From Mesostigma viride (Eukaryota; Streptophyta; Mesostigmatophyceae; Mesostigmatales; Mesostigmataceae): 64,000 bases of DNA. The notes below the pieces were generated by a model, which made no database searches, was not told the origin of the DNA, and saw only the letters and a list, made by a program, of their open reading frames with translations. Shown here piece after piece: positions 1-10,094 of this stretch. Position numbers and translations under genes: made by a program. Numbering within the stretch: the first letter of the stretch is position 1; the number at the start of each line of letters is the position of its first letter. The stretch spans positions 62,001 through 126,000 of the forward strand of contig RPFO01000702.1 of the NCBI GenBank assembly GCA_009746045.1, read 5' to 3'.

Positions 1-2662
1 TTAAAAGCTTATGGGCATTACCTAAATGAGACACTACCCAAGCAACTGTTACATGATCTAACTTAAAGTAATTGTGGTAAATACTCAAACTCTCATTAAA
101 CATATCCTTGGCTTTTAAAATGTCCCCTGAAGCACTATAAACACAACCCAAATGAGACAGAACCCAAGCTGTTTCAATACAATTTTTTCCATTATGTTTC
201 AGATAAAGCTTCATTGATTGTTCTAATAGTACTCGGGCTTTATCATAATTACCTATGCTCCCGTAAAGATTTCCTAAACGCGCTTGAATCCAAGCTGTTT
301 GATTATGATCAGAACCATAATATTCTTTATAAATAACTAAAGCTTGCTCAAGTAATTCTTGAGCTCGTTTAAAATTACCTATATTTTTATCATTACTTCC
401 TAAATAAGCTTGAGCCCGTGCAGTATCGATATGGTCATTACCGTAATTATTCTGATAAATTCTAAGGCCGTTTTCTAATAAATTCTTTGCCTTAGCATAA
501 TCTCCGATATTTCTATAAATACTTCCTAAATATATATAAACTCGAGCAGTTCTATTATGTTGCTTACCATAATGGTTCTCATATATAAGTAGGGCTTTTT
601 CTAAGAGTTCCTTAGCTTTATAATAATCCCCAATATTTCTATAAACATTACCTAAGCGAGTAGCAACCGATGCAGTTTGCACATGGTCTAGGCCGTAATA
701 GTCTTTATAGACAGAACATGCTTCCTCTAGTAACTTCCTTGCTTTTACATAATTACCAATATAAAAATAGTAAATTCCCAACCTGGCCTTAAGGTTAGAA
801 GCTGTAAGTTTATCTATTAGAGAATCGTGTCCTAAAAAAGCTTCAACATGTGAAACCAATATCGGCGTATTATCAGTATGTTTCTTTAATCGTTTATTCA
901 TAAAATCTACCAAGACACTTGCTATAGACCTAATCTGCTTAGCACCTTGCTCTAATTTAAGTAATTTAATAAGGTACTCTAACGTTATAGTTTGAGTACT
1001 ACGATGGATGGAAAATGCAGGCTCTAACTGATTTAACGGTTTTTCAGTTATTAAAGAACACTTCCTTAACTCATGAATAAACTTACTAACAATAATGCTA
1101 TCCTTATATCCACTCAAGAGTTCCTTGGTTATATTTTGTGAACCTATCATGCTAACAAGTAGCAAAAGGTCTTTAAAATCAGGATGAATTTTAAGAATAC
1201 GCTTAACAGGTAGGGAAATAACATCATAGCGTGTTTTGGTATAGTGCCCCATATCACTTAATATAAATTTATGTATTGAGGCAACTTCTCTTTTAGGTTC
1301 AGAAATATACCTTAAATACTCATCATAAGGAATTTTCTCTTCTTTAAGGTAATAAGCAGCGATAGAAATATCTAAAGGAAAAGGAGGAATTTTGTCCAAA
1401 AACTTAGTAATTAATGGTTGCTCATTTTCCAAATTACCATGACCATTATGTATAATTTTATAAAATAGTTCTAATTTTTCTTCCTTTCTTAATTCTCCAA
1501 TCTCAATAATATTCTTAGTATTAATATAATTATTATAAGCTATATTACTATCCTGGGTAGTAATGATTACCTTACCGTTCCCCCAAACTTTTGCATCATA
1601 AGGGAAATATTCTTGAATATCTTGAAACGTCTCCACGTTATTATAAATAATAAGCCAATCCGGATACTTTTTAATTTTTTTGGTTATGAATAAAAATAGT
1701 TTACGTTCTTTTTCATATGCGTCTTTTATTTCAGGTATTATCCTTAGTTCCTGTTTCTCTTCTTCTGTTTGACAAAGACAATAAGCAAGCTGCATAAAAG
1801 AAGATGTAAGACTTTCCTTAGTTTCACTATTTATTTCCCATATTAAAGGAATAGTTTGCTTGCGAGCATATTGATGAGCTATTGTTGTTTTTCCTGAGCC
1901 ACCAATACCTACCAACACAACTATTCGGATACCGTCTTTACCTATTAGCTTGTGTTTTATTTTATCAAGAACCGGTGAGTGGCCTAACAGGATACTCTCA
2001 TGCGGTAATGGCAAATCTGACCTAATTTCGGTAAGGTTAGAAATCTGGGATCTACTAAGTAATGTAGAACTTATAAAATAGCCAATCAGTAAAATAAAAC
2101 AATCTGAAGTCATTAAAAGAAGAATATTCTGCTGCTTATCATCTTTTGCTGGCAAATCATCTATTTGAGTATAAAAATTATAACTACTCTCTTCAGTAAG
2201 AGTATCTTCATCTACCAAAGCAATATTGGCTAACTTTAAATCCTCTTTTAGTTGCTCTAAAGTACTTTTCTCTTCAATAGCTACTTGATTGATTTTAAAT
2301 GAACATCTAAGTGGCTGCCTATTAAACGACTTACCTATTTTGACTAAATAATCATTAAACAAAGACTGAATTAATATTTGTAGATAGTAGTGCTTTATAA
2401 AAGATAATTTTCCAGACTTAACTATAAAATCAATCAAATATTCTCGTGAACTATGACTGAGTTTAAGCATTATGTTATGAACATGAGTGCTAACCGTTCG
2501 AGGAGAGATGGACAGTAATGAGGCTATTTTCTTTTCTCCCCTATTGTGCACAACACAAGCAATTATATCAATTTCTCTGCGAGTAAATTTTATGTTGCTG
2601 ATAGTATTCAATTCAATGTCATATATCATCTGTCGTTGATTAGAACTTATAGTAAACTCCAT
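1..2662 (-). CDS. HTH (LuxR-type) / NB-ARC ATPase / TPR protein, 3' end beyond window
   Basis: The frame is open from an ATG at 2662 down to the window edge (about 887 codons), so the C terminus is missing. Residues about 20-85 form a LuxR/GerE-like helix-turn-helix, including the stretch RREIDIIACVVHNRGEKKIA and then SPRTVSTHVHN. A hydrophobic stretch lies near residues 185-205. A Walker A loop (GIGGSGKTT) sits near residue 250, followed by a degenerate Walker B (DWLIIYNNVE) and a sensor-like strand (GKVIITTQ), as in NB-ARC/AP-ATPases. From about residue 600 to the edge there are tandem 42-residue kinesin-light-chain-type TPRs. The architecture fits a STAND-class signalling NTPase, in which TPRs sense a ligand and the HTH acts as output. 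The actual signal is unknown. It could be a regulator, a defence protein or a host-directed TPR protein. Confidence 0.75.
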   Translation of the reverse strand, partial: MEFTISSNQRQMIYDIELNTISNIKFTRREIDIIACVVHNRGEKKIASLLSISPRTVSTHVHNIMLKLSHSSREYLIDFIVKSGKLSFIKHYYLQILIQSLFNDYLVKIGKSFNRQPLRCSFKINQVAIEEKSTLEQLKEDLKLANIALVDEDTLTEESSYNFYTQIDDLPAKDDKQQNILLLMTSDCFILLIGYFISSTLLSRSQISNLTEIRSDLPLPHESILLGHSPVLDKIKHKLIGKDGIRIVVLVGIGGSGKTTIAHQYARKQTIPLIWEINSETKESLTSSFMQLAYCLCQTEEEKQELRIIPEIKDAYEKERKLFLFITKKIKKYPDWLIIYNNVETFQDIQEYFPYDAKVWGNGKVIITTQDSNIAYNNYINTKNIIEIGELRKEEKLELFYKIIHNGHGNLENEQPLITKFLDKIPPFPLDISIAAYYLKEEKIPYDEYLRYISEPKREVASIHKFILSDMGHYTKTRYDVISLPVKRILKIHPDFKDLLLLVSMIGSQNITKELLSGYKDSIIVSKFIHELRKCSLITEKPLNQLEPAFSIHRSTQTITLEYLIKLLKLEQGAKQIRSIASVLVDFMNKRLKKHTDNTPILVSHVEAFLGHDSLIDKLTASNLKARLGIYYFYIGNYVKARKLLEEACSVYKDYYGLDHVQTASVATRLGNVYRNIGDYYKAKELLEKALLIYENHYGKQHNRTARVYIYLGSIYRNIGDYAKAKNLLENGLRIYQNNYGNDHIDTARAQAYLGSNDKNIGNFKRAQELLEQALVIYKEYYGSDHNQTAWIQARLGNLYGSIGNYDKARVLLEQSMKLYLKHNGKNCIETAWVLSHLGCVYSASGDILKAKDMFNESLSIYHNYFKLDHVTVAWVVSHLGNAHKLL

Positions 2663-2869
2663 TAAAAAGCCTAATTTCGTTAATAAGCAGAGCTTAGCAA
2701 ATTAATACTCTGATATCTAACCATTTTTTATTATCTACGTATTTCATACCTAGTACCCCTACCTAGCATCTTTCACAGGATAGTTACTTGTTACCAAAAC
2801 TCTTAAATTAAAGAACTGAAAAGTATGTTTGCTTTTCAAAAATGTTACAAATTTAAAAACGAGGTAATT

Positions 2870-3271
2870 ATGACAATAGAACTAATACAAGCAGCAGCAA
2901 AAGGTGACGTAACTACTATCCACACCTTACTTAACCCCTATACAGTACATAACCAATTGCTCATAAAAGCTAGTAGATTCCCTAATGTTAATTTTCAGGA
3001 AAAATATTACGGCAATACAGCATTACATTATGCCCTACAAGGCAAGCACTTTGATGTAGCTGATGCCTTAATTAACTACGGAGCAGCTCAAAATTTAACT
3101 AACTTTCGAGAGTTAACTCCAGTTGAGTTATACCATGAATTTTATACACTGACTGCAATAGAGGATAATTTTCAGCAACAACAGACAGCTGTTACTTTAA
3201 CTGGAACTGTTGAAGTTTTCGATGAAATCACTCCATTTGATCCATACGGGAATGAATACAGCTATCTATAA
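2870..3271 (+). CDS. small ankyrin-repeat protein
   Basis: The preferred start is the ATG at 2870, preceded by GAGG seven bases upstream. An in-frame ATG at 2825 lacks a ribosome binding site and would add 15 residues. The 133-residue product begins with a helix typical of ankyrin caps (IELIQAAAKGDVTTIHTLL). One clear ankyrin unit follows (YGNTALHYALQGKHFDVADA, then LINYGA) and the beginning of another. No signal peptide is seen. Ankyrin proteins are abundant in Rickettsiales and often act as effectors or scaffolds, but nothing here identifies a partner. It stands alone, divergent from the NB-ARC/TPR gene and followed by a hairpin at 3306-3326. Confidence 0.6.
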   Translation: MTIELIQAAAKGDVTTIHTLLNPYTVHNQLLIKASRFPNVNFQEKYYGNTALHYALQGKHFDVADALINYGAAQNLTNFRELTPVELYHEFYTLTAIEDNFQQQQTAVTLTGTVEVFDEITPFDPYGNEYSYL

Positions 3272-3305
3272 AACTACCAACCAATAACAAAAGAGGGATG
3301 AACTA

Positions 3306-3326
3306 CCCTCAGCTTAAAGCTGAGGG
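3306..3326. terminator. hairpin after the ankyrin gene
   Basis: Two perfect 10-base arms (CCCTCAGCTT and AAGCTGAGGG) are separated by one A, 35 bases after the ankyrin stop codon. There is no long T-run on either strand, so it may be a transcript-stabilising hairpin or a mobile-element end rather than a classical terminator. The following 340 bases (to 3666) show no supportable gene. Confidence 0.4.
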
Positions 3327-3666
3327 GTTATAAAGTGGAGTTGATCAGTTTATCCGTGACATTTCCTGAACTAATTGACATATACCCTGCCCACAAATAC
3401 TCAGCAATTCAAAATATGGCTGGAAAGTTAATCATAAGGTGGCTTAATTTAAAATTAATAGACAAATTCTTTATTAATATAGTAAATGATCTAATTTAAG
3501 AGTTATCTTACAATACTGTCAAGTTAATGCAGATAAAACACTTAGTTGATTAAAATAATAATGATAAAATCTTCTTGGCAAGCCGGATCCTTGCTGCATT
3601 CAAGGATATTTAATAAAAAACCTAGCTAATATCTAAAACCTTATACAGACAATAAATTATTTGAAA

Positions 3667-4215
3667 TTAATCTACCATTTTTGAATGTTGAAGCTTCTTT
3701 TTTTTGTCTATATATTGTATTTGCTCACTATCTATATAATTACTTGATAAATCTACTACTTCTAAAGAAGATTTATAATTTAATATTAAATTAGTTATAC
3801 TAGTTATACTATTTGCTCCTTTATTGCTTATTAGATTATTAGAAAGGTTCAGATATTTCAGGGTTTTATTATTTTTTTAACGCAACTGCTATATATATAT
3901 TAGCCCATTGTCATTAATTTGGTTTCCTGACAAATCAAGAATTTCTAACTTGTTATTGAGAAACAATAACAAGTTAGTAATATATAGGTAGCATTTCTTG
4001 TTGGAAGGTGGGTTTATTAAACATATCAGGTATATAAAAACAGATGTTGTGAAAAGTAACAGCTTTAATTTGCCCACTGTGGTTTATAGCTTTTGTTATA
4101 GCTTGTAGTTCCTTTTGTGTAACTCACCTCTTATAATAACTTTATCTACCTGATTATTTATTATTCTTCTTATAATGTTTTCTATACTATTTTCTCTGTC
4201 CATTAATTGCTTCAT
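3667..4215 (-). pseudogene. leucine-rich-repeat protein remnant
   Basis: Reading from an ATG at 4215, pieces in different frames resemble an RNI-like LRR protein. They include an N-terminal helical piece (MKQLMDRENSIENIIRRIIN), a stretch with LEILDLSGNQINDNGLIYI, and a final stretch with LKYLNLSNNLISNKGA and LEVVDLSSNYIDS ending at a stop at 3667. At least two frame changes separate these pieces, so the gene is broken. LRR proteins of this kind are lineage-specific surface or effector proteins in Rickettsiales. The function of the intact ancestor is unknown. Confidence 0.55.
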
Positions 4216-4399
4216 TAAAAACTGGAAAATGAAGTTACCTTAATTTCAAGTTATATAATTTCTAAGAAGATGCTAATACTTTATTACAAGATAAATTAGC
4301 GTTGTCTGAATGCTTTAAATTTGTCATTTTCAGAAGTCATTTACAATACTAACCTGATCAAGCTGAGCATTGAAATTGAGTTCTAACAAATTTTTGTTG

Positions 4400-4865
4400 C
4401 AGAAATGAGCTTCAGCGATATACAACAATAATACCAGAGCCTGATTTAATTTGGATTATTATAGATTTACGTTTGATAATCAAATTGCCTATGAAAGCAG
4501 AGATTATCCGAGGCAATAGGAGCTAAAGCATGCTATCGATCTGATATAATAGCAGATTATCTACCACAATAGAAACTAAGTATTGCTTCTCTAGTAAGGG
4601 GTTATAAAGGAGAGATTTTATAAGACTAATACCAAACCTTTTGCTGTAAATACTGTAAAATCTAGAATAAAAAAATTACAGCATGACAAGTTATAATTCT
4701 TAGAGAAGGGCTCGATGTTATCAGAAAGCTAAAAGCAGTAGAAGGTCACTGCCCAAAAGTTGATAACCCTTTAGATGTCATCTAGATAGAGCATACTTTG
4801 GTCGACGTTATTATCGTTGATATTTATAACAGACACCCCATAGGTAGTTCTTATACCAATTCACC
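4400..4865 (+). pseudogene. TnsB/TniA-type (Mu-like, rve) transposase remnant
   Basis: The clearest part (about 4690-4860) reads as REGLDVIRKLKAVEGHCPKV, then a stop, then IEHTLVDVIIVD and NRHPIGSSYTN. This matches the start of the DDE core of the TnsB/TniA family, where the consensus is IDHTLVDLIVVD followed by RxPIGRPxLT. The first catalytic Asp is replaced by Glu in this copy. Several in-frame stops and shifts lie upstream, and the reading breaks off soon after the first strand. It is a dead transposon fragment. No companion tniB or tniQ is visible. Confidence 0.55.
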
Positions 4866-4901
4866 ATCTATTTAATAATATAAGCTATATAATTACTATG
4901 T

Positions 4902-6003
4902 TTAATAAAACATATTCCTGTTTTTTAGCTTTGCTATTTCTTCTAAACTTAGCTCTATTATAGAAGAAATAAGTTTATCGTCTAGATTCTGCTCCAGCAT
5001 ATTGAGAGCGGTTTTTACTAAAAAAGTTAAATAGAATGTGTATTGGTTTTAATATCATTTACTCATAATCATTTTAACTTTTCTATTTGTTCCAAGCTTA
5101 ACCGGTAATTTTAGCTATTTTTTCAATAGCATCTCCTTTTCGAGTAGCATAGCACTGGCGATTTCTGATGCTTTTTTACTTTCACCTTTTTAATACCTTT
5201 AGCTTCACCTATAGAGATACCCTCAGCTAAAGCTTCTTCTCTAGCCTTCTCTGTAGTTTTTCAGCGCATTAGCTTCTTCTATCCTTAGCCATTTGAGGTG
5301 ATCTTCATAAAGTTCCCTTTCCTCTTCGCTAAAGTTCAGGACATCCAATACCTTTAGAACTTTCCTCAGCTTCCCATTATCCAGTTGTTTTGGTAACCTG
5401 TCCACTTTCAGCAAGTCGTGTCTGGTCAAAAAGGCAAACCACATATCAAGAGCGGTTCTAGTTTTAGCAAATATATCCTGTAATTCCTCACTTGAATCAC
5501 TGGTAAACTTATTCAGCTTTATAGTGTGTAATTCCAAATCCTTAAAATAGGCAAATCCATCCTCCTTTTCCGTAATATGAAAAACATTATGATAATTTTC
5601 TGGTTACGGGGTAGAAGTAAAATTCAGTATGTGAATACCTATGGCTTTAGATAGATTGGAATAATCCTGTGCTACTTTAATTGCTCAGTATATAATTTTA
5701 CCCAATAATAAAGTGCTCGTTTATCATAATCAGCTTCATTACTGATCTAAATCTCAATATTGAATCTTTTGCCATCAATGCGTTTTTTTTTAATATCTAG
5801 TATTGATAATTTATCTTGCGTGAAGCTTTGAGGATTATAGAAGTTTAACAAAGTAATATCTTATACCTGATCTTCGTTACCAACGATAGAATTTGTAAGA
5901 GAAATAAACAAATCCTTGTTCTCTTCAACACCGAAGATTTTTTAATGTGACATCTACCCGAGGCGATATGTTTCTATAATTACTGCTACAATTTACTGGC
6001 ATT
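4902..6003 (-). pseudogene. Rpn/PD-(D/E)XK transposase-like nuclease, broken
   Basis: Starting at the ATG at 6003, successive frames give MPVNCSSNYRNISPRVDVTL, VEENKDLFISLTNSIVGNED, LLNFYNPQSFTQDKLSILDI, RFNIEIQISNEADYDKRALY, an intact central 98-codon frame (5241-5537) and a C-terminal tail ending at 4902. This order and these motifs match the Rpn family of recombination-promoting nucleases, common in Rickettsia as 'PD-(D/E)XK nuclease family transposase'. Several frameshifts and stops show decay. The active-site region is present in part only. Confidence 0.65.
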
Positions 6004-6126
6004 ATTATACCATAACATATGGTAATACTCAAAGATACTTACAATTAATAATAGCTTTAATGCCGGTTAAGTTTTTGTAAAAATTTTTGTCATATTTGAA
6101 ATAGTTATAGTTTTCCCCGTAGCCAA

Positions 6127-6396
6127 CTACCACGCCTTGTTAGCTTGAAATAAAAACGAATCAAGGTCTGATTGGTAAAGTTGATTTTTAGGTTTAACTA
6201 ATCTAGCTATTAGTCCACTTTTTATTTTGATAAATTTATTACGATCACTTAAGAATAAAACACTTTTGGAAATTATTTTACCAAAAATAATGTCATCTTT
6301 ATACAGACCTGCAAATCCTTGGTGCCTTACTGTAGTAATATTGGATATCGGTGATAATATATCAAGTATTGTATTAACAAATTCTTCCTGTACCAT
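6127..6396 (-). CDS. small TfoX N-terminal-domain-like protein
   Basis: The 89-residue product has the pattern of a TfoX/Sxy N-terminal domain: an N-terminal helix, then VRHQGFAGLYKDDIIFGKII followed by a strand ending SVLFLSD. It lacks the TfoX C-terminal domain. The gene is divergent from a paralogue at 6586-6825, and a third copy lies at 53233-53475. TfoX proteins regulate competence in gammaproteobacteria, but single-domain relatives are widespread and of unknown role. The family assignment comes from pattern alone. Confidence 0.5.
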   Translation of the reverse strand: MVQEEFVNTILDILSPISNITTVRHQGFAGLYKDDIIFGKIISKSVLFLSDRNKFIKIKSGLIARLVKPKNQLYQSDLDSFLFQANKAW

Positions 6397-6585
6397 AAAT
6401 TAATTAATTTAATTTATTAATAGATCTTAAATCTATTCTATTCGAATAAAATTGTACAGATAAAATTATTGTATTATCTAATTATTAACCTTTTTTTATA
6501 GCATACAATATACTTATCGAGGTTAAATCTATCTAGAGATTTAGCAATTCATAATTATTAAATATTCATTTTAGTGTTGCAAAAA

Positions 6586-6825
6586 ATGGAAAAACACTTA
6601 ATTAGAACAATACTTACAATTATGGCCTCTATAGGCCAAGTAGAATATCGTATGCATGATAATTTTATAGGCATTTATACAGAAGGAGTATTATTTGCTA
6701 AAGTATATACAGAAAACCTTTACGTCTTAAATAATCAAGGTATATTTGTTAGAATTAATAATGAAGAAAAAGATATCCAACACAATTTAAAACATGCTTA
6801 TAATATTGCTTTAGCAGTTGCATGA
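6586..6825 (+). CDS. small TfoX N-terminal-domain-like protein
   Basis: The most plausible start is the ATG at 6586. A GTG at 6574 would add four residues. The protein (about 79 residues) carries IGQVEYRMHDNFIGIYTEGV followed by LFAKVYTENLYVL, the beta-rich core of TfoX-N domains, in which Arg-Met and a Gly-x-x-Phe-Ala turn are typical. It closely resembles the protein at 53233-53475 (shared GQV-YRM and LYxL blocks). About 190 bases separate it from the divergent paralogue, so the two may share a control region. Function is unknown. Confidence 0.5.
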   Translation: MEKHLIRTILTIMASIGQVEYRMHDNFIGIYTEGVLFAKVYTENLYVLNNQGIFVRINNEEKDIQHNLKHAYNIALAVA

Positions 6826-7376
6826 GCTAAAAATAAAGAACTTGATTATTTGGAATAAAAGTTTTTTTCTTATCATTTCCAAAAAATGAACTTAAATCAA
6901 AAAACAATCAAACCTAAACTTGATTTACTAATTCATCTAAACTTACTATTACAACTTCAGATAATAACATATATTAAAAAACTTAACTCTATTTACCGTA
7001 TCTTATATCTTAACATCTAATATCTCAACAAGCCCAAACAAGAAATCACTTCAGAAGGTTAAAGGGATTTATTTATAACGTTATTTATTATAATTGGTAT
7101 AACTGGCATTCTTGGGCTTCTAAGCGCTATACTAATTCAGTGCGTTCCATATATGTCCTGCTGACTGTTCTCTAATGTTGAACCACTTATTCCATCTTAG
7201 TGATATTCCGTCAAAATGTGTAATCAGCGGTTTCCATAACTTACTACCCCGCTTAACAAGAATAACTTTCCTGTTGGTACCGATGTTCGTTTTAATTGTT
7301 GCACTATACTTTTTCTAGATTCCTGTGCATGGCATTAAGTTCAAGTTTTAAATTATTATTTAGAACTTGGGCTACT
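6826..7376. other. gene-poor, decayed stretch
   Basis: No convincing gene is seen. The right part (about 7140-7376), read on the minus strand, may continue the maturase remnant that follows (for example a stretch reading ITHFDGISLRWNKWFNI), but the frame is broken too often to annotate it separately. Confidence 0.4.
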
Positions 7377-7640
7377 TTAATATTTGATCTTAATAGCTTT
7401 ATTCGTAGGTCCTGCTAATCCAAGTAAAAAATCATAGGCATAACGCACATACCACAAGCGCCGGTAGTTGGGGTCATTGGGATCTGTTGAAGATAGACAC
7501 TGAGCTTGTTGACTCAATACATTCGCTTTTTTCCAATCACCTGTTTTTCTCGCTCACAAGAACGCTTGTGCAACGGCTGAGTCCCTGTTTTTCCTGAGCC
7601 GAAATTCAATCATATTATTTAATGAATCAAATTAAATTGT
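7377..7640 (-). pseudogene. group II intron reverse transcriptase/maturase fragment
   Basis: One open stretch reads GDWKKANVLSQQAQCLSSTD, then DPNYRRLWYVRYAYDFLLGL and AGPTNKAIKIK before a stop at 7377. The second block is the catalytic motif of organellar-type group II intron RTs (RLWYVRYADDFLLG), here with the YADD box changed to YAYD, which should abolish polymerase activity. Neighbouring frames upstream and downstream are interrupted. It is unrelated in detail to the two intact introns at 55-60.7 kb, so it records an additional intron invasion. Confidence 0.6.
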
Positions 7641-7824
7641 ATCATTTTTCTTAGATATTATGTATGGTTTATCTTTTATTACTCACCTATTTCTAGCCGA
7701 ATAATTAAATTACGAAAATCATAAATTTGTCGAAAACGGTCCACTAGGGCGCGCCATTCTTCATTTTTAGGTAATTTTACAAACATGTAAAACCGCAAGC
7801 GTAAATAACGCACCCTTAATATGT

Positions 7825-7859
7825 GCTATTGATAGTATCATATGGATACTATCAATAGC
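7825..7859. repeat. 15-bp perfect inverted repeat
   Basis: The arms GCTATTGATAGTATC and GATACTATCAATAGC flank a five-base loop (ATATG). It lies about 180 bases beyond the 3' end of the broken POT transporter and has no T-run, so it may be a protein-binding palindrome or a degenerate repeat element rather than a terminator. Confidence 0.6.
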
Positions 7860-8035
7860 TATGAATCTTGAACTAAAATTTAAGATTATAGTGGTTACAC
7901 GAGAACTCGGAAAATATCATAGACTAGGCTAATCAAAAAGGGATATGTCAATAAAACTGACCTTACAACACATCTGTAATTTTATTATTCTGTATTCTAA
8001 ATACCGATCTTATTAGACCTCTAGCTATTATCCCA

Positions 8036-9540
8036 TCAAGTATTTTGCCTTGATAAAATTCTGTGTAAGAAAATTGAACACACTAAAAATACGACCACTA
8101 TACCTAAATTGAAGAAAGTTATATTTAGAAAACCAGCTTTGTATATGGCAAGAGATTCAACTATATCTACTTTTCCTCCCACAGAAGGTACTGACATAAA
8201 TTTTGATAAAATAACACCAGCTAAGTTAGAAAATGCCAATGACAGCATTACTATGCCCATAATAAATCCACGTAGATTTGCGGGAGCTAGCATAGTAGCT
8301 TGTGATTGAACCAAAGGGGCTATACAAAGTTCGCCTAAACTCATAAAAGCTATGGCAACAACTAAGTATAAGTACCCTACTTTACCATTATTATCGGCAT
8401 TTACGCATCCTACATAAAGCACAACAAAGCATACAACTAACGTTACTAAACCAAGGCCTAGCATTAACGTTGAGTATTTTCTATCAAATGTCATATAAGT
8501 ACCAAGTAATGAGCCAATTAAAACTATTGATATAGGGTTTATTGCTTGAGATACTGAAGGCGGTATTATAATACCAAATATTTCATTATCTATATTTCTT
8601 GCTGTAAATAAGTTGATAAGAGAGCCAAGCTGCATTTCTAAACCAAAAAAACACATTAAGAAAAATACCATGATAGCCAAAGCAATTAAGTTGCGCCTCT
8701 GAATAGAAGGAGATTTCACTACGATATAAGCAAATATCCCGAAAACTACCAACCCTACGATACTAAGTATATTGGAAAAAACTCAGCAGATTCTAACATT
8801 TTAGACACAAGGAAAGCCAAGCCAAAACTAACTGCTATTGTTATGGTAATTAAATTCATACCAAAAAATAACTTCTTATTTATAAGGTTCGGCTTTGGTG
8901 ATGTTCCACTTGATCCTAAAATATGCTGAAATTTAGTAAATACAACAAGGCCAATAAACATACCAATACCGGCTAGGCCAAAACCATAATCCCACCCATA
9001 ATTACTTGCAACGATAGCACACAAGATAGACGCAAAAAATGAGCCTAAATTTATCCCAACATAAAATAAGGTAAACCCTCTTTCCCTATTAGGGTCATTA
9101 TCCTTATAACACGAACCTAGTAAATTTGTTATATTACCTTTAAATAGTCCTGTTCCTATAGCTATCAATGCCAAGCCTAAATATACCAAAAATGTATTCC
9201 ACCCTACAAAAGTCATACAAATATGGCCCATTATTATCACAATACCACCAATGAGAATCATATTACGGAATCCCATCAATTTATCAGCCATGATTCCCCC
9301 AATTACAGGGCCAGTATAACCAATAGCAGCAAATAAAGAATATATGGCATAAGCTTTAGCGTCGCTAAAACCAAGATGTGATGTAAGGAATAATACAAGT
9401 AACGCTCTCATACCATAATAACTAAAGCGCTCCCACATCTCCACAAAAAATATAAGTTTTAAAAATTTTGGATATCTTATGACCTCCCGGTCGTCTTTAC
9501 CTATACTAATTACGTTAGATAGGTTTGCAGAATTACTCAT
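8036..9540 (-). pseudogene. POT/PTR2-family proton-dependent peptide transporter, frameshifted
   Basis: The 5' part (8755-9540, 261 codons) contains the family signature FFVEMWERFSYYGMRALLVL, including the E-x-x-E-R proton-coupling motif in the first helix, and GINLGSFFASILC in a later helix. The 3' part (8036-8752) continues in another frame with further membrane helices. At the junction the downstream frame also reads through as SIVGLVVFGIFAY, directly continuing FFPIYL. A single-base frameshift near 8755-8765 therefore splits an otherwise full-length transporter of about 500 residues. Such carriers import di- and tripeptides with protons. Either the gene was recently inactivated or the assembly has a one-base error. 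Confidence 0.8.
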
Positions 9541-9796
9541 AATGAATACCTCATAATAATATAAAATGGATTTTACTTAAATACTGGTTTTAGCCCGCCC
9601 ACCCACTAATGGTAGAAGAGTAACATATGGTATAGCATTTTTATAAAGCTATAAAACGCAACGCTGATTTACCCAAATATAAGCATTACGAAAGCTCATA
9701 AGCAATGTTTAACCGCTGCTATGACTTACTGCAAAACTAAAACAAGTATAAGTAAAAATTAAATAGTAGTAAAAATTTTAAAAGTAACGAAAGGTA

Positions 9797-9931
9797 TTAG
9801 CGTGCCGGATGATATGACCAGAGCATAATAAAGGGAAACATGGAGGTGGTAGTAAGGTTGAATGTTTTATTAGCAGCATTACTGCCATTAATTACCAATG
9901 ATTGTCGTTCCAACAACAAATTTTTTAACAT
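9797..9931 (-). CDS. possible small protein (44 aa)
   Basis: A 44-codon frame starts at an ATG at 9931 that is preceded by a strong ribosome binding site (AAGGAG, about eight bases upstream). The product begins MLKNLLLERQSLVINGSNAA and has a hydrophobic patch near its end (SMFPFIMLW). It matches no family I recognise. The good Shine-Dalgarno sequence is the main support. It could also be the start of a decayed gene. Confidence 0.3.
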   Translation of the reverse strand: MLKNLLLERQSLVINGSNAANKTFNLTTTSMFPFIMLWSYHPAR

Positions 9932-10094
9932 AATAAACTCCTTAACTTTTAGGTTTAATTAGAACGCAAACAAAATGCGTACCAAATTTCACATATAACA
10001 TCATTTTTAAGTCATTTGCAATATGCTTATTAAAATATTTTAGGACAATTCTCAAGTAAAATTTGATTACGATAATTATCCCGAAGAGTGTATC

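Noticed and set aside
3306-3326. IS200/IS605 end hairpin
   Set aside because: No tnpA or tnpB and no matching second end is seen; the hairpin is just as well explained as a transcript end.
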